A stretch of 64,000 nucleotides of DNA, from NCBI GenBank assembly GCA_021776375.1, contig JAJFGA010000031.1, forward strand, positions 1 through 64,000, read 5' to 3'. Shown one piece after another: positions 27,681-35,061 of this stretch (positions are counted from its first letter, which is position 1; each line of letters starts with the position of its first letter). The notes beneath the pieces are model-generated. The model ran no database searches, was not told the DNA's origin, and saw only the letters and a program-made list of their open reading frames with translations. The stretch comes from Hyphococcus sp. Lineage in GTDB: Bacteria > Pseudomonadota > Alphaproteobacteria > Caulobacterales > Parvularculaceae. Made by a program: the position numbers and the translations under genes.

Positions 27681-28525
27681 AATTGCCGCGCCTCGCCCCC
27701 CATGTGGTTGACGACGCGGTCGCGCGCGCGCTGCGCGAAGATCTCGGCGACGCCGGCGACATTACTTCCAATGCGACCATACCCGCCAGCGCTACGTCGC
27801 GCGCCGTCATTGCCGCGCGCAAGCCCGGCGTAATTGCCGGCGTTGACACCGTGTGCGCCGCCTTCCGCCAGGTCGATCCGGCAATCCAGATCGCCGTCGA
27901 GGCTGGCGATGGTGCACGGGTTGAAAAAGGCGATCCCCTGTTCTCGCTTGAAGGCCCATCGCGCGGCATTCTTTCCGCCGAACGTGTCGCGCTGAACTTT
28001 CTCGGTCATCTCTCCGGCGTCGCTACCGCAACCGCCGCCCTGGTGGACGCCGTCGCCGAGACCAAGGCGCAAATTGTCTGCACCCGCAAGACCACCCCCG
28101 GCCTGCGCGCACTAGAAAAATACGCGGCCTTATGTGGCGGCGGGCGCAACCATCGTTTCGGGCTTTATGATGCGGTGATGATTAAGGACAATCACATCGC
28201 AGCGGCCGGCGGCATCACTTCCGCCCTCGCCGCAGCAAAATCTGCAATCGGGCATATGGTCAAGGTCGAGATTGAAATTGACCGCCTAGACCAGCTGGAA
28301 GCCGCTATCGCAGGCGGCGCTGACGTTATCTTGCTGGATAATATGTCTACAGAGGATATGAAACAAGCGGTCGATATCAATCAAGCCCGCACCGTCCTCG
28401 AAGCGTCCGGCAACGTCACCGTCAAAACCGTCCGCGCGATTGCGGAAACCGGCGTTGACGTTATTTCTTCCGGCTGGATCACGCACTCCGCGCCAAGCCT
28501 TGATGTTGGACTGGATTTTAAATGA
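27677..28525 (+). CDS. nadC: Nicotinate-nucleotide pyrophosphorylase (carboxylating)
   Basis: A 282-residue enzyme that converts quinolinate and PRPP to nicotinate mononucleotide, CO2 and pyrophosphate, closing the de novo branch begun by NadB and NadA. Signatures are REDLGDAGDITS near the N-terminus, ERVALNFLGHLSGVATAT, TRKTTPGLRALEKYA, YDAVMIKDNHIAAAGG and the late VDVISSGWITHSAPSLDVGLDF. The start overlaps the nadB stop (ATGA) and its own stop overlaps the next start the same way, so three genes are tightly coupled. Confidence 0.95.
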   Translation: MKLPRLAPHVVDDAVARALREDLGDAGDITSNATIPASATSRAVIAARKPGVIAGVDTVCAAFRQVDPAIQIAVEAGDGARVEKGDPLFSLEGPSRGILSAERVALNFLGHLSGVATATAALVDAVAETKAQIVCTRKTTPGLRALEKYAALCGGGRNHRFGLYDAVMIKDNHIAAAGGITSALAAAKSAIGHMVKVEIEIDRLDQLEAAIAGGADVILLDNMSTEDMKQAVDINQARTVLEASGNVTVKTVRAIAETGVDVISSGWITHSAPSLDVGLDFK

Positions 28526-29478
28526 TTGGGCGCGTTGGCGCGGCTTTGGCGAGCGCCCTTCTCGGCGCATGTTCTGCCCCGTCGGAAACGCCAAACATCA
28601 CTCAATGCCAAGTTTCCCTCCTCGTCCTCGGCGTTGCCCAGGATGGCGGCAAACCGCAGATCAGCAATCCAGATGATCCGGCCTGGACTGATCCTTCGTT
28701 GCGCCGGCTGGCGTCTTCCCTCGCACTGGTTGACCGTCGCAGCGAAACGCCGAAACGCTGGCTGTTTGAGGCAACCCCTGACATCAAGGAGCAATTGCAG
28801 CGTCTCGATGGGATCGCACCAATCGACCGTCACCCGGGTCTTGATGGCATATTTCTAACCCATGCACATATCGGTCACTATACCGGGCTGATGTTGCTCG
28901 GGCACGAATCCGCGGGCGTTCAGAATATATCCGTATACGCACTTCCTAAAATGGCAGACTTTCTGACACGAAATGGGCCCTGGAGCCAGCTTGTAGAATA
29001 TCACAATATCATTCTTGCGATTATGGAGGCCGATGTAGCTGAGGAGTTGACCGAGAATATTCGCGTAACACCCTTTATCGTCCCTCATCGCCAGGAATTT
29101 TCCGAAGTCGCCGGCTATCGCATAGACGGCCCCACCCAATCGGTTTTATTCATTCCAGACATTGACAGCTGGGAAGACTGGGACGCCGCCGGAACACGCA
29201 TTGAGGAGATGATCGCCGCTGTCGATGTCGCCTATCTTGATGCAACCTTTTACGCCAATGGCGAAATTCCGGGCCGCGATATGTCAGGCTTCCCGCATCC
29301 TTTCGTCTCACATTCCATGGAACGGTTCTCTGGCTTGGCTGCGGAAGAGAAGATTAAAGTGAGGTTCATTCACATGAACCATACAAATCCGCTGCTGAAC
29401 CCCAAGGCGCAGGAGCGCAGGGTAGTCATGGACACAGGGTTTAATATTGCCGATGAAGGCGAAGAGATCTGTCTTTAA
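28522..29478 (+). CDS. PqqB-like metallo-beta-lactamase-fold lipoprotein
   Basis: A protein of 318 residues with a lipoprotein signal (MIGRVGAALASALLGAC, lipobox LLGAC) followed by a PqqB-like MBL domain: QVSLLVLGVAQDGGKPQ at the start, the metal motif LTHAHIGHYTGLMLLG, then VLFIPDIDSWEDWD and FIHMNHTNPLL. PqqB itself is a cytoplasmic hydroxylase for PQQ precursors, whereas this one should be anchored in the envelope. No pqqA, pqqC, pqqD or pqqE is in the window, so PQQ synthesis is not implied. It shares an ATGA overlap with nadC and so is made with the NAD genes. Ends 9 bp from the convergent wall-hydrolase gene. Confidence 0.78.
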   Translation: MIGRVGAALASALLGACSAPSETPNITQCQVSLLVLGVAQDGGKPQISNPDDPAWTDPSLRRLASSLALVDRRSETPKRWLFEATPDIKEQLQRLDGIAPIDRHPGLDGIFLTHAHIGHYTGLMLLGHESAGVQNISVYALPKMADFLTRNGPWSQLVEYHNIILAIMEADVAEELTENIRVTPFIVPHRQEFSEVAGYRIDGPTQSVLFIPDIDSWEDWDAAGTRIEEMIAAVDVAYLDATFYANGEIPGRDMSGFPHPFVSHSMERFSGLAAEEKIKVRFIHMNHTNPLLNPKAQERRVVMDTGFNIADEGEEICL

Positions 29479-29487
29479 ACAGACACT

Positions 29488-30261
29488 CTACATCGCCGCC
29501 GGCGCTGCGGCGATGGTGCGCCGGCTTGGTATTTTATAAAATTTGTGGGTGCCGATGCTGGCTGTCGGCGTCATCTTCGCGGCCCAATAGGGGTCGACAT
29601 AATTGGCGTGGTAGTGCGTTGCCTGACGGCTGACAGGTGTGCGAATGCCGGCAAGGATAGCGCCGGCGAGTTCCTTGGACGATTTCCATTTACGTTTATT
29701 GAGCCGCGCCTGCATGGAGCCGTCGCAGGTGAACGAGAACTGACAACCGGTGCGCCGCTTCGAGCCCTGAAAAACAACGCCGCAAACCGAGCCCGGATAA
29801 AGCGGGCTGGCGACGCGGTTCAAGACAACGTCGGCGACGGCCAACTGACCAACGCGCGGTTCGGACCGCGCTTCATAATATATAGCCTGCGCCAGGCAGG
29901 TGCGTTCTTCACCGCCGAGCTTGGCAACCGTCAATGTGGTGAAATCAAAATCAACGAAATCGGCCAGCGCATTATCGCCGGCGAGAACCGAAGCAGTGGA
30001 GCGCGCCGGCTTTAGCCGCGGCTCATTGAGCGCTGTGCGCGCCGCGGCGGTCTCAGAGGCGAGGTAGCGGGCGAGATCGGCGACAAGGCCGGCCTCTTCG
30101 GCAATCGCCAACTGCGCCTTACGTTCAGCCGCCGCACGGTCGGCATTCACCGTCGCGCTCAGTGCGGTCGCAACCACGCAGACACTCAGCAGCCCTACAG
30201 CCAACAGGCTGCGCAAGGTCCAATGGGCCTCATGGGGTTTATGTAGACGGCGATCAGTCAC
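29488..30261 (-). CDS. SleB-type cell wall hydrolase
   Basis: A protein of about 257 residues with one N-terminal membrane helix (LRSLLAVGLLSVCVVATALSA), a coiled stretch rich in Ala/Glu, and a C-terminal Hydrolase_2/SleB domain. Motifs are CLAQAIYYEARSEPRVGQLAVADVVLNRV (with the catalytic Glu), SVCGVVFQG and GCQFSFTCDG. The family cleaves peptidoglycan as a lytic transglycosylase or amidase-like enzyme. The start is uncertain: GTG 30261 precedes a basic N-terminus, while the track uses TTG 30312. A TTAA-N7-TTAA site in the upstream space suggests CtrA control, which would fit a wall enzyme used at a set cell-cycle stage. Confidence 0.85.
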   Translation of the reverse strand: MTDRRLHKPHEAHWTLRSLLAVGLLSVCVVATALSATVNADRAAAERKAQLAIAEEAGLVADLARYLASETAAARTALNEPRLKPARSTASVLAGDNALADFVDFDFTTLTVAKLGGEERTCLAQAIYYEARSEPRVGQLAVADVVLNRVASPLYPGSVCGVVFQGSKRRTGCQFSFTCDGSMQARLNKRKWKSSKELAGAILAGIRTPVSRQATHYHANYVDPYWAAKMTPTASIGTHKFYKIPSRRTIAAAPAAM

Positions 30262-30411
30262 GATATATTCTGCCTGCTTTACCGGCCAGAGAACCGGCCA
30301 TTTTAATCTCAATCCTTAAAGCTTCCCTACGCAACGCAAAAAACGCGCCTTCATCAGCGCGAGACGGCGTTATATGGCGCCCTGACGCCGCATGTGCAAA
30401 TAAAATCGGCG

Positions 30412-30433
30412 TATGTTAACCTTATGTTAACCT
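30412..30433 (-). promoter_or_regulatory. CtrA-type binding site upstream of the SleB gene
   Basis: Two perfect tandem 11-bp repeats of TATGTTAACCT. They contain TTAA-N7-TTAA, the full CtrA consensus spacing, and read TTAACATAAGGTTAAC on the gene's strand. It lies in the 256-bp gap between the SleB start and the end of ppdK. A further TTAACC lies near 30500. Binding is predicted from consensus only. Confidence 0.6.
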
Positions 30434-30517
30434 ATCCAAATGGGCCATAACCCATTGAAACTAGGCGGTTAAGCTCATGGTGAAATTAACCGTAACCAAT
30501 TATGCAGTTGTCTGGGC

Positions 30518-33187
30518 TTATTTTTCGCCAAGTTTTGCTTGCGCTGCAGCAAGACGCGCAATTGGCGTGCGGTATGGCGAACAGGACACATAATCTAGGC
30601 CAAGGCCTTCCACGAACGCAATCGACTCCGGATCGCCGCCATGTTCCCCACAGATACCCAATTTGAGCGCCGGACGCACTTTGCGGCCCTTTTCAGCAGC
30701 AATCTCCACCAGCGCGCCGACGCCTTTGATATCAAGCGTCACAAACGGGTCGCGCTCGAAAATTCCGCGGCGCATATAGTCCGGCAGGAACGAGGCCGCA
30801 TCATCGCGGCTCAGCCCGAAGGTGGTTTGGGTTAAATCATTGGTGCCAAAGGAGAAAAATTCAGCATCCACCGCAATCTCATCCGCTGTGAGCGCCGCAC
30901 GCGGCAATTCGATCATGGTGCCGACAAGATAGGCGACATCGCCGCCGGTCTCTTTCAACACCATCGCCGCCGCCGCATCAACGCGGGCTTTCACAAAGCT
31001 GAGCTCCGCACGTTTAGCAACCAGCGGGATCATGATTTCCGGTACAATCTTATCGCCGGTTTCAGCAGCAATTACACATGCCGCCTGCATGATCGCGCGC
31101 GCCTGCATCTCGTAAATTTCCGGGTAGGAAACCCCAAGACGGCACCCGCGATGGCCCAGCATTGGGTTAAATTCCTGAAGCCTGTGGGCGCGGTCTTTAA
31201 GCTTTTCTGCGTCCATGCCCGAGGCTTTGGCGACCTCTTCGATTTCTTCATCCGAATGCGGAAGAAACTCATGCAACGGCGGGTCCAACAGCCGTATCGT
31301 CACCGGCAGCCCGCGCATCACCCGGAACAGGCCTTCAAAATCCAATTGCTGCATCGGCAGAAGCTTATCGAGCGCCAGTTTACGGCCAGCGGCGTCTTCA
31401 GCGAGGATCATCTCGCGCATCGCGATAATCCGGTCGGCGTCAAAGAACATGTGTTCGGTGCGGCAAAGCCCGATGCCCTCGGCGCCGAAATCACGCGCGA
31501 CCTGCGCATCGTGCGGCGTTTCGGCATTGGCGCGCACCGCCATGCGCCGAACTGCGTCCGCCCATCCCATCAGCTTGGAGAAATCACCGGAAAGTTCCGG
31601 CTGAACCGTCGCCACCGCGCCGAAGAAGATCTTCCCCGCGGCCCCATCGACAGTGACGATCTCGCCTTTCTTCACGGTGCGCCCGCCGGCGATAAATTCC
31701 TTACCGTCCTTGCCAATTTTCAGATCGCCCGCGCCGCAAACGCAAGGCCGGCCCATCCCGCGTGCGACAACTGCGGCATGGCTGGTCATGCCGCCGCGCG
31801 CGGTGACAATCGCTTGGGCTGCATGCATGCCGTGAATGTCTTCCGGGCTGGTTTCCACCCGCATCAAAATTACCTTGCGGCCTTCCTGAGACAGGCGCTC
31901 GGCTTCATCGGAATTGAACACCACCTCGCCCGAGGCGGCGCCTGGCGAGGCCGGCAACCCGGTCAGCACAAGATCGCGCGGCGCATCCGGATCGAGCGAC
32001 GGATGCAAGAGCTGGTCGAGCGAATGCGCATCGACACGACAAATTGCATCTTCCTTGCTGATCAGGCCTTCCTCACACAAATCAACGGCAATTTTTAACG
32101 CCGCCTTGGCGGTCCGTTTGCCGTTGCGGGTCTGCAACATCCACAGCTTGTTGTCCTGAATGGTAAACTCGATGTCCTGCATGTCGCGGTAATGGCCTTC
32201 AAGCTGGTCAAACACAGCAATCAGCTCGCTATAGGCTTCAGGCATCACCTCTTCGAGCGACGGCTCGCTCTCGCCCATCGCCTCTCGCGCCCGCTTCGTC
32301 AGGGGTTGCGGAGTGCGGATGCCGGCGACCACGTCCTCGCCCTGCGCGTTGATCAGGAACTCGCCGTAATACTGGTTCTCGCCGGTTGACGGGTCGCGCG
32401 TGAACGCTACGCCGGTTGCCGATGTCTTACCCATATTGCCGAACACCATCGCTTGAACGTTAACCGCCGTACCCCAGCTTTCTGGAATATTGTGCAACCG
32501 TCGATAGGTCTCCGCGCGGTTATTGCGCCACGAGCCGAAGACCGCACTAATCGCACCCCAGAGCTGTTCGTTCGGGTCTTGCGGAAAAGGCTTGCCAATG
32601 GTTTGTTCAACAACCCGCTTGTAACCGGCGATCACATGCTTCCAGTCGTCGGCATTTAAATCCGTATCGAGATGATAATCGTTTTCTTCTTTGTGGGTCT
32701 CGAGGATGTCTTCAAATTCATGGTGTTCAACATCGAGGACCACGTCAGAATACATCTGCACGAAGCGGCGATAACTGTCATAGGCAAACCGGTCGTCGCC
32801 AGCGAGCGCGGCGAGACCTTCGACGGTTTCATCATTGAGGCCGAGATTGAGGACTGTATCCATCATCCCCGGCATGGAGGCGCGCCCGCCGGAGCGCACC
32901 GAGACCAAAAGTGGCTTTCGCTTGTCGCCAAAATGTCGCCCCACCACATCGCCGACCTTTGCCAGCGCGGCTTCGACGGCGTCCGCCAGCCCGTCGGGAT
33001 AGCCGCGGTCATTATCGTAGAATGCAGCGCAAACATCCGTGGTCAGCGTCAGGCCCGGCGGTACTGGCAGGCCGAGGCTCGCCATTTCCGCAAGATTGGC
33101 GCCCTTGCCGCCAAGCAAGTTCTTCATCGAGGCGTCGCCATCCGCGCCGCCCGCGCCAAAGGAATAAACCCACTTCTTTTTGGCCAT
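30518..33187 (-). CDS. ppdK: Pyruvate, phosphate dikinase
   Basis: An 889-residue enzyme interconverting pyruvate + ATP + Pi and phosphoenolpyruvate + AMP + PPi. Domain order: N-terminal nucleotide-binding domain (KNLLGGKGANLAEMASLGLPVPPG), a central phosphohistidine domain with GGMTSHAAVVARGMGRPCV (catalytic His), and a C-terminal PEP/pyruvate barrel with LFRVMRGLPVTIRLLDPPLHEFLP and FSFGTNDLTQTTFGLSRDD; the catalytic Cys is in LKLGICGEHGGDPES. ATG 33187 gives the family start MAKKKWVYSFG. The track ORF adds 48 unlikely residues, and ATG 33211 is a second choice. It diverges from the membrane-protein gene at 33388. Confidence 0.95.
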   Translation of the reverse strand: MAKKKWVYSFGAGGADGDASMKNLLGGKGANLAEMASLGLPVPPGLTLTTDVCAAFYDNDRGYPDGLADAVEAALAKVGDVVGRHFGDKRKPLLVSVRSGGRASMPGMMDTVLNLGLNDETVEGLAALAGDDRFAYDSYRRFVQMYSDVVLDVEHHEFEDILETHKEENDYHLDTDLNADDWKHVIAGYKRVVEQTIGKPFPQDPNEQLWGAISAVFGSWRNNRAETYRRLHNIPESWGTAVNVQAMVFGNMGKTSATGVAFTRDPSTGENQYYGEFLINAQGEDVVAGIRTPQPLTKRAREAMGESEPSLEEVMPEAYSELIAVFDQLEGHYRDMQDIEFTIQDNKLWMLQTRNGKRTAKAALKIAVDLCEEGLISKEDAICRVDAHSLDQLLHPSLDPDAPRDLVLTGLPASPGAASGEVVFNSDEAERLSQEGRKVILMRVETSPEDIHGMHAAQAIVTARGGMTSHAAVVARGMGRPCVCGAGDLKIGKDGKEFIAGGRTVKKGEIVTVDGAAGKIFFGAVATVQPELSGDFSKLMGWADAVRRMAVRANAETPHDAQVARDFGAEGIGLCRTEHMFFDADRIIAMREMILAEDAAGRKLALDKLLPMQQLDFEGLFRVMRGLPVTIRLLDPPLHEFLPHSDEEIEEVAKASGMDAEKLKDRAHRLQEFNPMLGHRGCRLGVSYPEIYEMQARAIMQAACVIAAETGDKIVPEIMIPLVAKRAELSFVKARVDAAAAMVLKETGGDVAYLVGTMIELPRAALTADEIAVDAEFFSFGTNDLTQTTFGLSRDDAASFLPDYMRRGIFERDPFVTLDIKGVGALVEIAAEKGRKVRPALKLGICGEHGGDPESIAFVEGLGLDYVSCSPYRTPIARLAAAQAKLGEK

Positions 33188-33387
33188 CTTAAATCCCGCT
33201 TCTTGATCCATTAGCGCCCGGCCCTGCATTAGCCCGCCGCGCCCGCTGTTCCAAGCAGGAAATTGCCGCAATGCACCCAAAAATTGCCCGGTGCACGCGC
33301 TGTACAGCGCCGGGCAAAATGTTAACTTCAAGGATCAACGAAAACAGCGTCAGTAAAGACGTAGTAAACAGCCAGAACGGGGTTTCG

Positions 33388-34860
33388 ATGGGGGCGTTTA
33401 AACGCAAGTCTTGGCGGCTCAGCGCCAGTATTGTCGCTGCCGGTGTTTTGTCGACGGGTGCGGCCGCCGCCAAAGTCGAACCGCCCTTTGATATCAACGC
33501 CCTACCGCCAGCTGCCGGCGTGCTTGGGGTCTTGACGGTGATGGCGCTGATGATCGGCGCGATCATGACCACGCGCCGCCTTCGGGGCTCATCGCTCTTC
33601 AACCGGCTGTTTATTGTCGTCGCCGTGGCGTCCGCCTTCTTCAGCGCGGTCAGCTCCGCCATCGGCTTCAGCCTCATCACCTCTCAAGAATCCGCCGACG
33701 CTTTTCGCAATTCAGTGTTGCCTGCCGCATTCGGGGTGTTTGTGTTCTTTCTCGCCGTAGCGGTCTGGGTCGGAGGGGCCGAGCTGGTGCGCCACCGCGA
33801 CTGGTTCCGCACGCTCGCGCGCGGCGTCATTGGCGATGCAATGTTTTTCACCGAGCGCGCCTTCAAGCTTTTGGCGGTGATCCCGATGTTGGCGATTTTA
33901 TTATTTTTCATCTCCACATGGACCACCGTCGTGGGCATCGGCGGCGTCGATGCAGTGCGCTACACTTATCAATCTGAAATCGAACGCCTACAGAGTGAAT
34001 GCGCCGGCATTACCGGATATCGGCAAAAAGATTTTCTGTTTTTGGAAGACCTTCGTTTGTCGGTCACTGGCGTCGCACGGGTCGCCAGGAGCGAGCGACG
34101 CGGCGGCGCGCAATCCGGCGCCGCTGGCCCCGGCGCCGTGACCGCCTATTTCTCCGGCATCGCCGACTGGCTGCGCGATCTGGAGACCAGCGTCGCGGCC
34201 ATCATCGACGGCGACGACCCTTCAGGTCTTGACCCTTATGATGCAGACATCTGCGCTGCAAAAATCGAACAGCTAAGCGAGTTGTTAAGCCGCAACGCCT
34301 TTGACAATTACGACTTGTGGGCGCGCGAATTTGAGGCTGCGTTTAACGATTTTGCCTCGATCCTCAACCGCTGGCGCCAGGACCGACGCATCGAAAAGCT
34401 GCTGGAGCAGCAATTGGCGAGTTTTTCCCGCGCCAACCCCAAGCCGGTCTCGGCGCTGTTGTCGCCGCCGCAAAGCGAAGCCATCGACAGCTATGCGGAG
34501 ACTGTAGAAAAGGCGCTGAAATCGATGATCCGAAAACAAAAGCTGACCAAACCGCCGGCGCCAAAAAAATCTGCAACGGAACGCTCGCCCGCACGCGGTC
34601 TTGATATTTTGAGAGAGATGATATTGCCGCCGCCAGAAGCGGCGGCGCCGGAAAAAGTCTCACGCACGCAAACCGTCGTCGCCGCGGAATTCGTTCCCGG
34701 CCTCTCGACTATATCGCCGCGCGACGCAGTTCTCAAAAACGCAAACATTTTTTCCGATATCTGGGCGCTGGCCATTAGTTGGGATTACGCAGCTTACCTG
34801 TTGATGTTCGTGTTTTTATTTTTTCCGAGCGCAGAGCGTGCTGCTGGATTTAAGGATTAG
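33388..34860 (+). CDS. Large membrane protein with extramembrane helical domain, unknown
   Basis: A protein of 490 residues. Hydrophobic spans: a possible signal helix (SASIVAAGVLSTGAAAA), then four likely helices up to about residue 190 (AAGVLGVLTVMALMIGAIM, LFIVVAVASAFFSAVSSAIG, AAFGVFVFFLAVAVWVGG, LLAVIPMLAILLFFISTW). About 270 residues of charged, helix-forming sequence follow, with a Pro/Lys-rich linker (TKPPAPKKSATERSPARG), and a last membrane helix (YAAYLLMFVFLFFPSAE) ends the protein. I recognise no family. A large domain held between membrane helices suggests a structural or sensing role. ATG 33388 has a GGGG site upstream. A very long terminator follows. Confidence 0.65.
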   Translation: MGAFKRKSWRLSASIVAAGVLSTGAAAAKVEPPFDINALPPAAGVLGVLTVMALMIGAIMTTRRLRGSSLFNRLFIVVAVASAFFSAVSSAIGFSLITSQESADAFRNSVLPAAFGVFVFFLAVAVWVGGAELVRHRDWFRTLARGVIGDAMFFTERAFKLLAVIPMLAILLFFISTWTTVVGIGGVDAVRYTYQSEIERLQSECAGITGYRQKDFLFLEDLRLSVTGVARVARSERRGGAQSGAAGPGAVTAYFSGIADWLRDLETSVAAIIDGDDPSGLDPYDADICAAKIEQLSELLSRNAFDNYDLWAREFEAAFNDFASILNRWRQDRRIEKLLEQQLASFSRANPKPVSALLSPPQSEAIDSYAETVEKALKSMIRKQKLTKPPAPKKSATERSPARGLDILREMILPPPEAAAPEKVSRTQTVVAAEFVPGLSTISPRDAVLKNANIFSDIWALAISWDYAAYLLMFVFLFFPSAERAAGFKD

Positions 34861-34863
34861 ATA

Positions 34864-34910
34864 CTAGATCACCGGGCGATTAACAGGAATCGCCCGGTGA
34901 TCTAGATTTT
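34864..34910 (+). terminator. Intrinsic terminator with perfect 18-bp stem
   Basis: CTAGATCACCGGGCGATT pairs without mismatch with its reverse complement over a six-base AACAGG loop, followed by ATTTTG. It starts 3 bp after the stop at 34860. The stem is unusually long for a terminator. Confidence 0.8.
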
Positions 34911-34920
34911 GTGTTGCGCG

Positions 34921-34977
34921 CCGGCCCGCGCGCGAAGGCGCGCAGATATTAATCTGACCGACTACGCGGTCGGGGGT
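34921..34977 (+). repeat. Two-hairpin intergenic repeat, copy 2
   Basis: Same element as 15669-15729 in the opposite genome orientation: a GCGCGC stem with GAAG loop, then GACCG-ACTAC-CGGTC. The stems agree and the loops differ. It is followed by ACCGGTTCCCACTTTTTCG (near 34982-35001), which resembles a sequence very common between genes of Rhizobiales and other alphaproteobacteria, and by further small palindromes (GCGC-TGTAA-GCGC). No gene lies in 34861-35061. Confidence 0.65.
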
Positions 34978-35061
34978 GAAAAACCGGTTCCCACTTTTTC
35001 GCCCGGCGCTGTAAGCGCTGGTCACTGCCGGGCTTTATGCTGTATATCTCAGACCGTCTGC

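Noticed and set aside
31151-32098. 315-codon plus-strand ORF inside ppdK
   Set aside because: Antisense shadow of pyruvate phosphate dikinase, with no supporting signals.
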